From Trissonchulus latispiculum (lineage: Eukaryota > Nematoda > Enoplea > Enoplida > Ironidae), in NCBI GenBank assembly GCA_030248195.1, contig JASAND010022238.1, positions 1 through 64,000 on the forward strand: a stretch of 64,000 nucleotides of DNA, read 5' to 3'. Both the position numbers and the translations under genes were made by a program. Below are positions 1 to 10,248 of this stretch, piece by piece. The notes under the pieces are model-generated. The model ran no database searches. It had not been told where the DNA came from and saw only the letters and a list, made by a program, of their open reading frames with translations. The stretch's first letter is position 1; each line of letters starts with the position of its first letter.

Positions 1-274
1 CAGGCCTGTTGCGGTTCCTATTTTTCCTATTTTTTCCTATTTTTTGAGACATTCCTATTTATTCCTATTTTCAGCCGAAATTCCTATTTTTTCCTATTTT
101 TTCTATTTGACCAGTGTAAATTTTCATTGGATCTTGGCTATTTTATATAATTGAACAGCAGAACACAAAACTTTCTTTAAGTTTTGAATGGCAGAATAGT
201 TTTTGGAAAAAATTTTGCGCCTGCGGCGCAATTGTGCTTTCCTGGTTTTTAAAATTTCCTCGTCTTACCGTCAG

Positions 275-730
275 AATAGTTGTGACTATACCATTCGAAA
301 GAGCGGGTCTTTTTTAGTAAAACTAGCGATTTTTTGACGAAATTTAAAAATTTGGCCTGAAATGGCAGTTGGCACCATGTCAGATTTTGGCCACCTGGAC
401 CACACATAGAAGGTTGAACCTCGGTAAAATCTATACCAAATTTATCAGGGGGCTCTATTGAGCTGAGAAATGCATGAATTTTTCCTTTGCAGCTAAAGGT
501 TAGAAAAAATTTCATTTTGAAATTTGGGTTTTTTCCCGCACATTGGTTTTTCTCGCCGAGTCTAGGCCACCCCCAGGTCGCACCACAGGCACTAGAGCCA
601 AGTTGCATACACCGTCGTGAAGTTCGAGACATATCCTCTGGGAAACTGTAATCTTTTTTGGGCTAGGTCTTTCCAGTAGTTCAGGGGGTGACCCACCAAA
701 GTTGACCCTGCCTATGGGGATTCCCAAAAA
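275..730. repeat. Dispersed repeat shared with 57125-57690
   Basis: This stretch and 57125-57690 share ordered blocks in the same orientation. The blocks are an ATTCG-AAGAGCGGGT segment, a GGCTCTATT segment, a segment with the CCCCAGGTCGCACC motif, and a CTAGGTCTTTCCAGTAGTTC motif. Copies are diverged with small indels. Both carry a GGGTTTTTTCCCGC-like block. The open frames inside are interrupted differently in the two copies, so I do not call a gene. Confidence 0.6.
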
Positions 731-966
731 AAATTTGCTGAGAGGCAGCGGGAGCTACAATAATACACTCTCTAGGGTAGTTTTGGACGCTCTTTAAAAT
801 ATGCTATTAAAATCCGATCTAGCTCATATGGGTGACTCACACTGGCGATGGGTTTTTCCCCGCCGCGCTATATATACGTATACGTATGTATATATTTCAT
901 AATTTGAATTTGCAGCGATCGTTGAATCCACGCTAGCTTTACTCATACGTTAACAATGGGTGTTTG

Positions 967-1346
967 CGCTGGCTTATCCAGGATTTGGTGACGGGGTGGC
1001 GGTAAATTTTGTCACCTGGGGATCTAGAGGGCAAAGCCCCCAGAATTTGAAGAAATTCTTTGTTTTTCCAATAAAATCGGTATTCGGATCTTTAATTCTT
1101 TTCATATTGAAGAACTGAGAAAATTTTTTAAATGCTGCGCATTTTTATGCAAAATAGTAATTTTCTCCGAAAAAATCGGATGCATTTCAAGCGTTTTTCT
1201 TCATAAATGCAATAAATATGCCGTTAAAAATTTAAAAATTTGCGCAGCGGGCTCGAAATTTTTTTGGTTTTTTGCCCTTTTCCATTTTCCTTAATTTTTC
1301 CTACCTTCGAATGGCGACGGGGGGCAGCCGCCCCTGGATCCTCCTG
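967..1346. mobile_element. Non-autonomous hAT element, 380 bp, TSD GGTGTTTG
   Basis: The element is flanked by a perfect 8-bp duplication GGTGTTTG at 959-966 and 1347-1354. Its ends are diverged forms of CAGTGGCGGATCCAGG: left CGCTGGCTTATCCAGG, right inverse CAGGAGGATCCAGG. It belongs to the same family as 4580-4978 but in opposite orientation, sharing internal blocks around CGGAGAAAAT and a TTCGAAGGTAGGAAAAATTA-like run. It has no coding capacity and is nested in the 1-2204 element. Confidence 0.8.
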
Positions 1347-2370
1347 GGTGTTTGTGTTTTAGTTGTAGCATTTTTACTAAATGTTAGATTCCACCTCAAA
1401 GATAACGAAGTAGGGATACAAGGGTCTGCGGGGAGTCTTGGGGCTCTGCTCCCATCAAAAATTAGAGATTTTTGTGAAATTGAGAGTCAGTAGCTATTTT
1501 CCTAGTACTTTGACTGATCTTTTTCAGTAACGTTTTCTTTCTGTTGCTAGAAAGAGTGCGCACAAGGCCAAATTTTTTCTCATTTCAGAAATAAAGTCAT
1601 TGCTGCACATTTTTTGTGCGGGCCAGAGAAATCGGCGAGTTTTCATAACTTTAAGGTTTGAAACGGTTTTTATACAATAAACAATGCATTCAGATAGTTT
1701 TAGAAAATTTTCCGAATTTTTCAGAAAAAATTTGAAAATTTCTAATTTTACTGCTAATTTTCAAAGATTTTCCAGCTTATCGGAAAAACTAGCGAGTTTT
1801 TCGAAGGCTGCGGAAAAATCAGAAAAAACTTTTTCCGGCAGTTCTTTCCTATCCCTGGTTAAACCCAGATTCAACTCAACCAGTTTTAATAGCATTCCCC
1901 AGTTTTCCGAGTGATCAAATATTAATCCGATAATAAATGGTTCGAATCCCGAAAAATTGCGACACCACCGTTCGTCAAATTCAAAATCAGTGTCAAAAGT
2001 TTTCAATATATTTAAAAATCATTTAAAGGCACATAGTAATTGCTCTTTTTGTTTGAAAACAGCAAATTAAGCCTTCATTTTAAGCCTGGAAATTCCTATT
2101 TTTTCCTATTTTTTGACCAAAAAGTTCCTATTTATTCCTATTTTTTGCTGGTGAAATTCCTATTTTTATTCCTATTTTTTGGAAGACCCCGCGCAACAGC
2201 CCTGTATTTTATGCATACAACCGCTAGCAGGACCAACAGAAAGCAACAATAAGTATATATGCAGTTTAAAGAATTTGTGGTCGACAGTCCTTGTGCTAAA
2301 ATATATACAATCAATCACATTTCATTTTATATAATGTCTGATTGTATCAATTCTCGGCAAGATCAGCACA

Positions 2371-2407
2371 GAGCACACCTATATATATATATATATAATA
2401 GCACACC

Positions 2408-2440
<33 letters not shown>
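2371..2440. repeat. AT dinucleotide microsatellite
   Basis: Two runs of alternating TA are separated by a short GCACACCTAA unit. This is low complexity with no other signal. Confidence 0.9.
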
Positions 2441-2442
<2 letters not shown>

Positions 2443-2640
2443 GCTCTCAATGTTTCTGATAGCACATCGAAGATAGCGTATTTATGTCTGTGAAAACCTT
2501 GACTTACGTAAGTGCTTGATAAAAATGTTGTTTTGCATTCTGAAGTAATTCTGCCATTCTGAAGCTCTCTCATTATTCAGCAAAGCAACACATAACAGGC
2601 TTCAAAGTTCGCGCGAATAGGGCGGAAGGAGGGAATTCCC

Positions 2641-2795
2641 TATTCGGCGACAAAGCTGGTTTCTTTCATTTTAGTCGCCGAGTAGATTCCCTATTCGACG
2701 CACAAAGCTGGTTTCTTTCATTTTAGTCGCCGAGTAGATTCCCTATTCGGCGCACACAGCTGGTTTCTGTCATTTTAGACGCTGAGAAACGGCAT
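2641..2795. repeat. 51-52-bp tandem repeat, about three copies
   Basis: Units start at TATTCGGCG (2641), TATTCGACG (2692) and TATTCGGCG (2744). Each continues into ACAAAGCTGGTTTCTTTCAT and TTTAGTCGCCGAGTAGATTC with few changes. This is a small minisatellite. Confidence 0.85.
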
Positions 2796-3060
2796 TTTTC
2801 CGCTTCAGCAGAATCTCAGTTGCAACCATGCACCGTGTATTTAACATTCAAGTCTTTCCCTATTCTACCAAGTTGGTTGCCCGTCGAGGGCATTTTCCCC
2901 CCTATGCTTAAATTAGCCCAGATTGTGGTTTATGATTGCGTATTTTACCTTTTAATTGCTACAATAACCATCTTTAGCTGTTTATACGTGATTTATAGCG
3001 TATTTTTCTCATTTTTTTTAAAAATTTTAAGAAGTTGCAAAAAATTTTTTCAAAAATTTT

Positions 3061-4380
3061 GCATTTTTATTTGGTTTGGACCCAATTTTAGGGGGGGGGG
3101 GGGGGTTGAGCTTGGCTTTGGGGGGAGTAGTTGAGGTAAAGTAGGGGGGAGGGGGTCTGGCCTCTCCGTCGGGGGGTCTCTCACAGGGCCCAACCCCTCC
3201 CCAGAATTCAGACCTCAGAAATTTCGAAAAATGGCCAAAAAATTGAAAATTTTCTGTAATTTAGCCCTTTTTTCATAAAAATAAGGCTTGTTTTTAACGT
3301 TTTTGGCGTTTATGCAACGTTCTAAAGCGATTTTATGTCAAAATTTTAGAAAAATTTTTCAAAAAGTGACTGGGGGTGGAGTTCGGGTGGCATAGGCTGG
3401 CTTATTTTTACTGGGGGGGGGGGGCGGGTGGGCCCACTCGGCAACCACCCCCCCCCATTCGAGGTCCCCCCCCATAAATTTTTACCTCCCCCCCCCATAA
3501 GCCAAAAAATTGCCAGATGTCACCATTTTTACCCTAAATTTTCAAAAATTTTTCCGGCTTCGCCGGAATTTTAACGAAATTTTCGCTTTTTTAGCGTAAA
3601 AAACACCTAAAATTAGTCATTTTTTAACGATTTTTGGCAATTTTTACACAAAAAAGCGTAAAAATTTGCAAAATTTTTACCAAACTATCCCCCCCCCCCT
3701 GTTCGTGACCCCCCCCCCCTCGATGGGGGTGGCACCTTTGAGCCCCCCCCCATAGCGCCCCCCCCCCCACAAATTTTGGCCTAAAAATAAGCCAGATAGG
3801 TGTGTTTGGGGGGGTGGAGGGGACCCCTCCCCCCAAATGGAGGGGTCGCCAACCCCCCCTAAAAATTTTTTCCTACCCCTCCCCCCAAATCGATTCTTTC
3901 AGACCCCTCCCCCTAAAAATTTTCAAACCCCTTCTTAAATTTTTGAAAATTTTTAGCTAAAAATCCTTAAAAATAGCTGTAAATTGAGAAAATTTTTCAA
4001 TTTTTTAACGAAACACCAACTTTTTTGAAATTTTTCGCCGACCCCCTTAGAAAATTTTTCTTACCCCTCCCCCAGATCGACTTTTCGCAACCCTCCTCCC
4101 CATTTTTTCGCCAAACCCCCCCTCCCTTCTTTTTTCTGAACCCCCACCCCCACTTTTTCCCCTGCCACACCTATGTCGGGGGGGGGGGTAGCCGAAAGTT
4201 GGGGGAGGAGAAGTCAAAAAATCTGGATGGGGGTAGAGTTGGTAGAAAATTTTGGGGGGATACCCCCCAAAGGAAACTATGGGGCTTTTTATGGGGGGGG
4301 GCTCCTCGAATGGGGGGGAGGTCGCCGAATGGGGGCGGTCCCCCCAAAGAGCCCCCTAAGAAAAATTCCCTAGAATAAGC
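3061..4380. repeat. Region of long G and C runs
   Basis: The segment is packed with homopolymer G or C runs of 6-12 bases alternating with AT-rich spacers. It contains one definable TIR element (3397-3795). The rest has similar composition without clear ends. Open frames here are Gly/Pro by-products of the runs and are not genes. Such runs are also error-prone in assembly, so exact lengths are uncertain. Confidence 0.7.
3397..3795. mobile_element. TIR element with 5-bp TSD ATAGG, 399 bp
   Basis: Inverted ends CTGGCTTATTTTTA and TAAAAATAAGCCAG are flanked by the 5-bp repeat ATAGG at 3392-3396 and 3796-3800. The interior consists of G/C runs and AT-rich spacers and lacks a transposase. It is the same family as 4509-5192. 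It also serves as a paralogous empty site for the hAT insertion at 4580: the ATTCGAGG target here is uninterrupted near 3458. Superfamily unassigned. Confidence 0.8.
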
Positions 4381-4508
4381 CCAGCTAAGTACGCCACGTA
4401 TATACTATGGCATATAAAGGTCTCGTCTAGCCGCCCATTATAATAAAAAAGTTCCAAGTCAAAATCCGAAAATGTGGGTTTTCCCTTCCGTGGCTATATA
4501 TATATATA

Positions 4509-5192
4509 CTGGCTTATTTTTACTGGGGGGGGCGGGTGGGGGCCCCCCCCACTCGGCAACCTCCCCCCCCCATGCGAGGCCGGGGCGGATCCAGGAGGGG
4601 GGGACGGCCGCCCCCCGTCGCGATTCGAAGGTAGGAAAAATTAAGGAGAGAAAGAGGAAAAAGAGCAAAAAACCAAAAAATTTCGCGCCTTCGGCGCGAA
4701 TATTCTAATTTTTAACCGCGTATTTATTGCATTTGTGAAGAAAAAGCTTGAAATGCATCCGATTTTTCGGAGAAAATTACCATTTTTGCCTAAAAATGTC
4801 AAGAATTTTAAAAAATTTGTTCAGTTCTTCAGTATAAAAAGAACTAAAGATCCGAGTACCGATTTTATTGCAAAAACAAAAAAATTCTTCAAGAACTGGG
4901 GGGGCTCCGCACCCCGAGACCCCCGCTCGAAAAATTTTGCCGCCCCCCCCCCGTCACGAAATCCTGGATCCGCCAGTGATTCGAGGTTCTCCCCCATAAA
5001 TTTTTTACCTCCCCCCCCCCCCATAAGCCAAAAAATTGCCAGATTTTACATTTTACCGCAAAATTTTTACCAAAAATAGCCCCCCCCCCCCTTTGGGTGA
5101 GCCCCCCCCCATCGATGGGGGGGGGGGGCAAATTTGACCCCCCCCCCCCATAACGCCCCCCCCCCATAAATTTTGGCCTAAAAATAAGCCAG
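4509..5192. mobile_element. TIR element with 5-bp TSD ATATA, carrying a nested hAT
   Basis: The same CTGGCTTATTTTTA ends as 3397-3795 are flanked by ATATA at 4504-4508 and 5193-5197. ATATA is weak as evidence because the left flank is TA-rich, but the family match and the same duplication length support it. A 399-bp hAT element (4580-4978) sits inside. Without it the two copies are close in length and order of blocks. Confidence 0.75.
4580..4978. mobile_element. Non-autonomous hAT element, 399 bp, TSD ATKCGAGG
   Basis: Target duplications are ATGCGAGG (4572-4579) and ATTCGAGG (4979-4986), matching 7 of 8. The ends are CCGGGGCGGATCCAGG and, inverted, CACTGGCGGATCCAGG. The uninterrupted site exists in the related element at about 3458, which confirms the insertion point. 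It has no coding capacity. Confidence 0.85.
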
Positions 5193-5198
5193 ATATAC

Positions 5199-6104
5199 CC
5201 AGTAGCGGCGCCAGGAGCCCACGTAGAAACCAGCCAGCCAGTGGATTCGGAGATGTGGCCATCGACGAGGCTACGCAGTCCTATGCTTAAACTAGAGTTG
5301 ACGTGTCACACTTTCTAGTTTGGAAACGGAAAACAGGTAAAATCCAACTGATGCCAAGCCCTGTTGACAACTGCATCATTTAACTTCAGGTATGCCTAGG
5401 CCTACCCGCTATCTGGTGACACCTTCGAGGATGAGTAAGGACGGTCAGAGGTCGACCAGGACAGATCAGTATATACCTCCTCAGTGGGGTGACTGACCAC
5501 ACCGGTACACTCCACTAGGTGTACATGTTTAGCCTTCTGTACTGGCTTCAATGGTTTGTCCAGCAGCGCAGCGCGGACATAAATTTTCGAAAATTGTTCC
5601 CCTTCGGCACGAAATTGACTTATATAATTTTACTTAATTTACCCTTATGTCAGCGTTTTAAACCTTTCAATAGCAACTTTTTTACATTTTCAAAAATTTT
5701 AGCGCCTTCGGCGCGAAATTTACTAAATTTTTTGCTTAATTTACGACTATTTTTGCTTTTCAAACCTTGTTTTCAAAAATTTTTCAACTTTAGGGTGGGG
5801 TGGCTTCGACCTCGAGACCCCCAAATTTTTCTGAGGTCCGCCCCCGTCCAAAAAATCTTCATGTGCGCCACTGCTCCTTTTCAGTAACTTGTGAGAATCT
5901 TGGATACCCCCTGCTCCCCCAGCCCCCGCATTCAAAACTCTAAAAATGCCGTGTACAGTGTTATATATAGTTACTCATTATCTATTCTTACAGATTACGT
6001 ATATTTATATACCATGATATTCCCGCTCGGAACTGTCATCTGGGCATGCAGAATTTCCAAATTATATGTTGGGTATGTAAGTTTATGCTGCAGATAATAT
6101 ATTG
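5199..6104. other. Gene-free stretch with degenerate repeat ends
   Basis: I see no supported gene. Sequences such as CAGTAGCGGCGCCAGG (5199), CAGCAGCGCAGCGCGG (about 5561) and TGCGCCACTG (about 5863) resemble hAT ends, but no matching 8-bp duplications were found. A CCTTCGGCGCGAA hairpin-like block occurs near 5703 and recurs near 4687 and 10126. Confidence 0.4.
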
Positions 6105-6112
6105 CTCTTAAG

Positions 6113-6372
6113 TAGAGATGCACCGTGGCCTGGGCCTTGAAGTCAGAAAGTAGCTCAATTTCTAAGAATTGTAACAGGTCACGAAAATCTAGTAGAAACA
6201 CTATATTATGTAGTTTTCGTTCAGCCTAGTGATTATCTCCTTGTGTGTTGATTCATTGTTAGCGTCAACAGTTGCAAAATTATAGTAAAAAACACAGTGA
6301 GTTAAAAGTTTTATAAATTTAGCTGAGTTCAGGCCCCGGTCCTAGGCGGGGCCAGGACCCAGTGCATCCCTA
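6113..6372. mobile_element. Non-autonomous hAT element, 260 bp, TSD CTCTTAAG
   Basis: A perfect 8-bp duplication CTCTTAAG lies at 6105-6112 and 6373-6380. The ends are TAGAGATGCACCGTGG and, inverted, TAGGGATGCACTGGGT. GC-rich subterminal blocks (TGGCCTGGGCC, GGGGCCAGGACCC) lie inside. It has no coding capacity. Confidence 0.9.
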
Positions 6373-6380
6373 CTCTTAAG

Positions 6381-8049
6381 TAATAAATAATAATATCCGG
6401 ATACCCGCCAATTTTTGGTTAGCGAATATCCGACAAATTTTAAAGTTATGAATTTTGTGAAAAATTTACTAATTTTTATTAGTTTACTCTTGTATACAGA
6501 TATCTGGTTATTCAGTGTCCATTACTACTAGTGGCTACTTCATCACCAATCTATGAGTGCATAAATGTACAGAGATCCGGCAACAACACGGTTTCCTTTC
6601 ATTTTATTTTGTGTTATTGTATTTGTGTACGTCTCTATTTTATGTTTTTTGTTTCTTTTAAGAAGATACTGATCGGAGGAACAGCATGGAACGTGATTTC
6701 CTCAATTTCTGAGACTTGACCGACGGATTTCCGGTCCCAGCCGTGATCCGTCCGTGAAGGCCGAAAATCCGATCCATCATATAAGATGATATCAGATCCA
6801 TTATGATCCGCAACTTATATTTCTTCTTTTCTACTCTGCCCGTCGCTCTTACGCGATCGTGGAACCAATCTCACTAATCCAGTCGATGTTTCTCAGCACG
6901 AGCTTGAGGTTGGTTTAATATTCCGCTGTCATGTTAGGTTTAAGAGGGGAATTTGCCATTTTTGCGGCCATTAGTGATATGTATTTCTGGTGTTTACGTC
7001 ATGATATTATAGGGGGGCGCGAGAGCGACCCCCTATAATATGGGTGTAAAAGGCGCTGCGCGGCCCTTTGAGACTCGTTCGAGCACCGTGCCAGCTCAAT
7101 ACTGAACGAAACTCGGCAAGTTTGGTATCGTTGGAATCTACACGACGAGTACAACACGTTGCAAAAAAGTTTTGGTCAAAATTTTCAACTTTGAAAATTT
7201 TCGCTTCCGGACAAGTTAGGTCTGTTTGTTTTTTTTTCTGTGTAAGTCACGCTTGGAAAAATGCAATTTTGTGCAGAGGTGTTTGCAAGATGTGGACATT
7301 TTCAGCCGGAAAGGTTTATATTTTCTGAATGCCGTTATGGTCCCATGTGCCCCGCGCTATATTTTTTCGCTGCCCGGCCCGGCATGCCACCTGTGCGGCC
7401 GGCCAAAAGTGGCCAAACGGCGTTTTTAGTCAAAAAAGGCCAATTTTGTGTCACGGCCACAAGGCTCAGGGAACAAGTTAGAGAGACGCGACTTGCTGCA
7501 TAAGAAAGTTTGGGATGGGTAGCGTGTCATAACGTTGGCCGATTTTTGATTTAGGTCCTGGACCGTTCTGGCGGCCGGTCCAAAGTTAGTCGGTCCAAAC
7601 GGCCATTTCGAAAAATTTCGAAGTCCCAACTCCACAGAAAATAGTCAAAAATGGGCCTAAATATGCTGTTTTGAGCCATTTAGTGAGACGCATATAAGGG
7701 TTATTGGGGTCGCTGAACACGATGAGCATAGGCGCAGCGCTGTGCGGTGCTGCTATCGTGCTGTACTATTATGCAGCAACCATAGCACGCTGTCTGTAGA
7801 CTTACTGTAAACGGCTAAACATGTGAAACTTCGTGAAAATTGTGTCTGGAGTAAGGGGGAACTGTAGCTATATGTTAGTTGGTGCACTCTCTAGCTTCCA
7901 CCGTGCTGTATGTGCTGCCCCAAACACAGCACAGTCGATAGCAAGTTATTCATTCGTCACTGGTATTTTAAATTCTGCATACAGATAGTTTAGGACATGA
8001 CAAACTATTATAGATACATTTCCTATACTTATTACGATGTTACTATGTG
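6381..8049. other. Gene-free stretch
   Basis: I see no supported gene. A strong palindrome at about 7006-7040 (ATTATAGGGGG, CGCGAGAGCG, CCCCCTATAAT) resembles one at 63876-63902. Short open frames at 7068-7500 overlap each other in several frames and have no splice or family support. Confidence 0.35.
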
Positions 8050-8545
8050 GTTGCGCTGCAGTGCAGTGCTGCAGAGGTACAGCACGGCCTATAACTACCT
8101 ACAGATAAGTTGCAATCGTCCAAAATTTTGCATGCAAGTGCGGCAGAGTATTGCAAATGGTGCTGTATGAGTTTCCTTCACCGACAGTAAAGTTTGTATC
8201 TAGTTGCGCTGCAGTACAGTGCTGCTGAAGTACAGCACGGCCTATAACTCGCTACAGGTAAGTTGCAATCGTCCGAAATTTTGTATAAAAGTGCGGAAGA
8301 GCATTGCAAATCGTGCCGTATGAGTTTCCTTCGCTGGTAGTAAAGCTTGCATCTGGTTGCGCTGCAGTAGAGTGCTGCTGAAGTACAGCACGGCCTAGAA
8401 CTAGTTACAGATAAGTTGCAATCTTCCGAAATTTTGCACACAAGTGCGGCAGAACATTGCAAATCGTGCTGTATGAGTTTCCTTCACAGACAGTAAAGTT
8501 TGGATCTGGTTGTGCTGCAGTAGAGTGCTATATGCTATATACAGT
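8050..8545. repeat. 153-bp tandem repeat, a little over three copies
   Basis: GTTGYGCTGCAGT starts recur at 8050, 8203, 8356 and 8509, exactly 153 bp apart. Each unit contains GTACAGCACGGCCTA, AGTTGCAATC, and GTATGAGTTTCCTTC. The period equals 51 codons, and a minus-strand frame stays open over two units, but its start is arbitrary. I treat it as satellite. Confidence 0.85.
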
Positions 8546-8744
8546 AACTAAAACTATTGCAGCCATTCGTATATACTGGATGTTGGATTTCTGTCAAAAG
8601 AGAAAAGGGAAGAAATTGGAACTTTTCAAGCTTCTTTGTTCTGTACTTTCGGTTGACAATTAATGATTGGCGGAATTTTTAAAGTTTCTTTCACACAGCT
8701 TTAAGGTTTTTGGTTTTTACTGAGAACCTTAAAAATGAAATAGG

Positions 8745-9449
8745 ACAAGAATAAAAATGCTCCGGTGGAGCATGAAAAATGCAATATGGGTGACATTAGG
8801 TTGTAAATGGACAGAGGACTAGGTTTTAAAACGTTAATATGGGAGGGGCAGGTTGTAAATGCCAGGAGGACTAGGTTAAAAGCGCACTAATATAGACCAG
8901 CTTCGCTGAACAACCCATATTCGCGGTCACTCATGCTCCACTCCACATGACATGCGTACTAGTAAGATCTACATTCTTCAGCTTTCAAAGCGAGCGGGAC
9001 GATTTTGAAATATTAAAGCTGATTTCAAATAAACATTGCAGTTCTGGTAGAAAGGTGTTCAAGGTATTTCTTCTGCACTGTCAGCGCAGAATCTTATATG
9101 TATTAAGTTGACGCGAAAAGCAGTTGACATCATGTACGTGTATTATATATTAAGTTGTATAATAAGGAGAACCACTACATTACACTTGCAGGCCATGCTG
9201 ACAAATCGTACAATTTTCCGAAGAACTGCCGATAGCAACAGCAAGCAGCAGCCGATAGAAACTTTGCAATTTTCGCGAATATGGGTTGTTCAGCTGGTCC
9301 ATATTAGTGCGCTTTTAACCTAGTCCTCCTGGCATTTACAACCTGCCCCTCCCATATTAACGTTTTAAAACCTAGTCCTCTGTCCATTTACAACCTAATG
9401 TCGCCCATATTGCATTTTTCATGCTCCACCGGAGCATTTTTATTCTTGT
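8745..9449. mobile_element. Long-TIR element (about 170-bp inverted repeats)
   Basis: The left arm (8745-8927) and right arm (about 9270-9449) are inverted copies. They begin ACAAGAATAAAAATGCTCC at the outside and end at CCCATATTCGCG on the inside. The roughly 340-bp interior has no coding capacity. The outer CAAGAA-yAAAAA end resembles that of 61459-62196. No target duplication was found. Confidence 0.75.
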
Positions 9450-9648
9450 GTTGTATGCTTGATTTATTGGTCTTCAAACAAGAAATAAGTGAAGATCAGA
9501 AGGCGGATATTTTTCGCAAAAAAGGCGACATTCCCCTGGCATTTTTTTAGTGGGGGTGGGGGGATGGGGCCCCCACTTTTCGGTTTCCCCCCACTTTCAT
9601 CCCCCCACTTTTCGGCAAGCCCCCCCCTCCACTTTTTTGGGGGTCAGC

Positions 9649-10240
9649 CAGTGGCGCACCCAGCGTTTTCTGACAGGGGGGGGGGGCGGCAACAATGTTG
9701 AAATTTTTAATAGTTATTTCTACACATGTTTTTGTGCTTTGAGAACAAACATGTAGTAATTGGTTACATTGGTTGAGGTAGTTAAATAGAATTAATCATT
9801 CTCAGAAATGCGAAAGCAGGGGGTCTGGGGGCGCAGCCCCCAGAAGTTGAGAATTTTTTGCATTTTAGACCTGAAAACTATTTTTTCTGACCACTTTTTG
9901 TTGTTTCAAAGGATTAAAATTGTCTTCTGGGTAGCGCCCTGGTTTCACCGGATACATAAGGTATGCATGTTATGCAACGCACAACGCATGCTATCAATAG
10001 TACGCACAGAAAGCATAGCAACCGCTGCTTGCTATATACGTATACCGAATAATAATTGAAGACCAGCCACCCCACCCCGCCCCATATGCTATCCTCAAAA
10101 CAACCAAAGAATAGTTAATTCGCGCCGAAGGCGCGAAAATTTTTGTTTTTTCTGCTTTTGCTCCTTTCTGTTTCTTAATTTTTCTGACCTTCGAAACCTG
10201 ACCGGGGGGGGGGGCGCCCCCCCCCTTGGGTGCGCCCCTG
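9649..10240. mobile_element. Non-autonomous hAT element, 592 bp, TSD GGGTCAGC
   Basis: A perfect 8-bp duplication GGGTCAGC lies at 9641-9648 and 10241-10248. The ends are CAGTGGCGCACCCA and, inverted, CAGGGGCGCACCCA, next to G/C runs. It has no coding capacity. Confidence 0.9.
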
Positions 10241-10248
10241 GGGTCAGC

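Larger units (their letters stand above)
1..2204. mobile_element. Non-autonomous hAT-like element, left end at window edge
   Basis: The window opens with CAGGCCTGTTGCG, and positions 2192-2204 read CGCAACAGCCCTG, an imperfect inverted copy. Just inside both ends are direct repeats of TTCCTATTTTTTCC (about 15-115 and 2090-2185). Ends of the form CAG-G-x-TG fit hAT elements. The left target duplication lies outside the window, so the call cannot be confirmed here. No transposase frame is present. A second hAT element (967-1346) and a dispersed repeat (275-730) lie inside. Confidence 0.55.

Noticed and set aside
3061..5262. Gly/Pro-rich open frames
   Set aside because: Translate G and C homopolymer runs in TIR elements; not conserved as codons.
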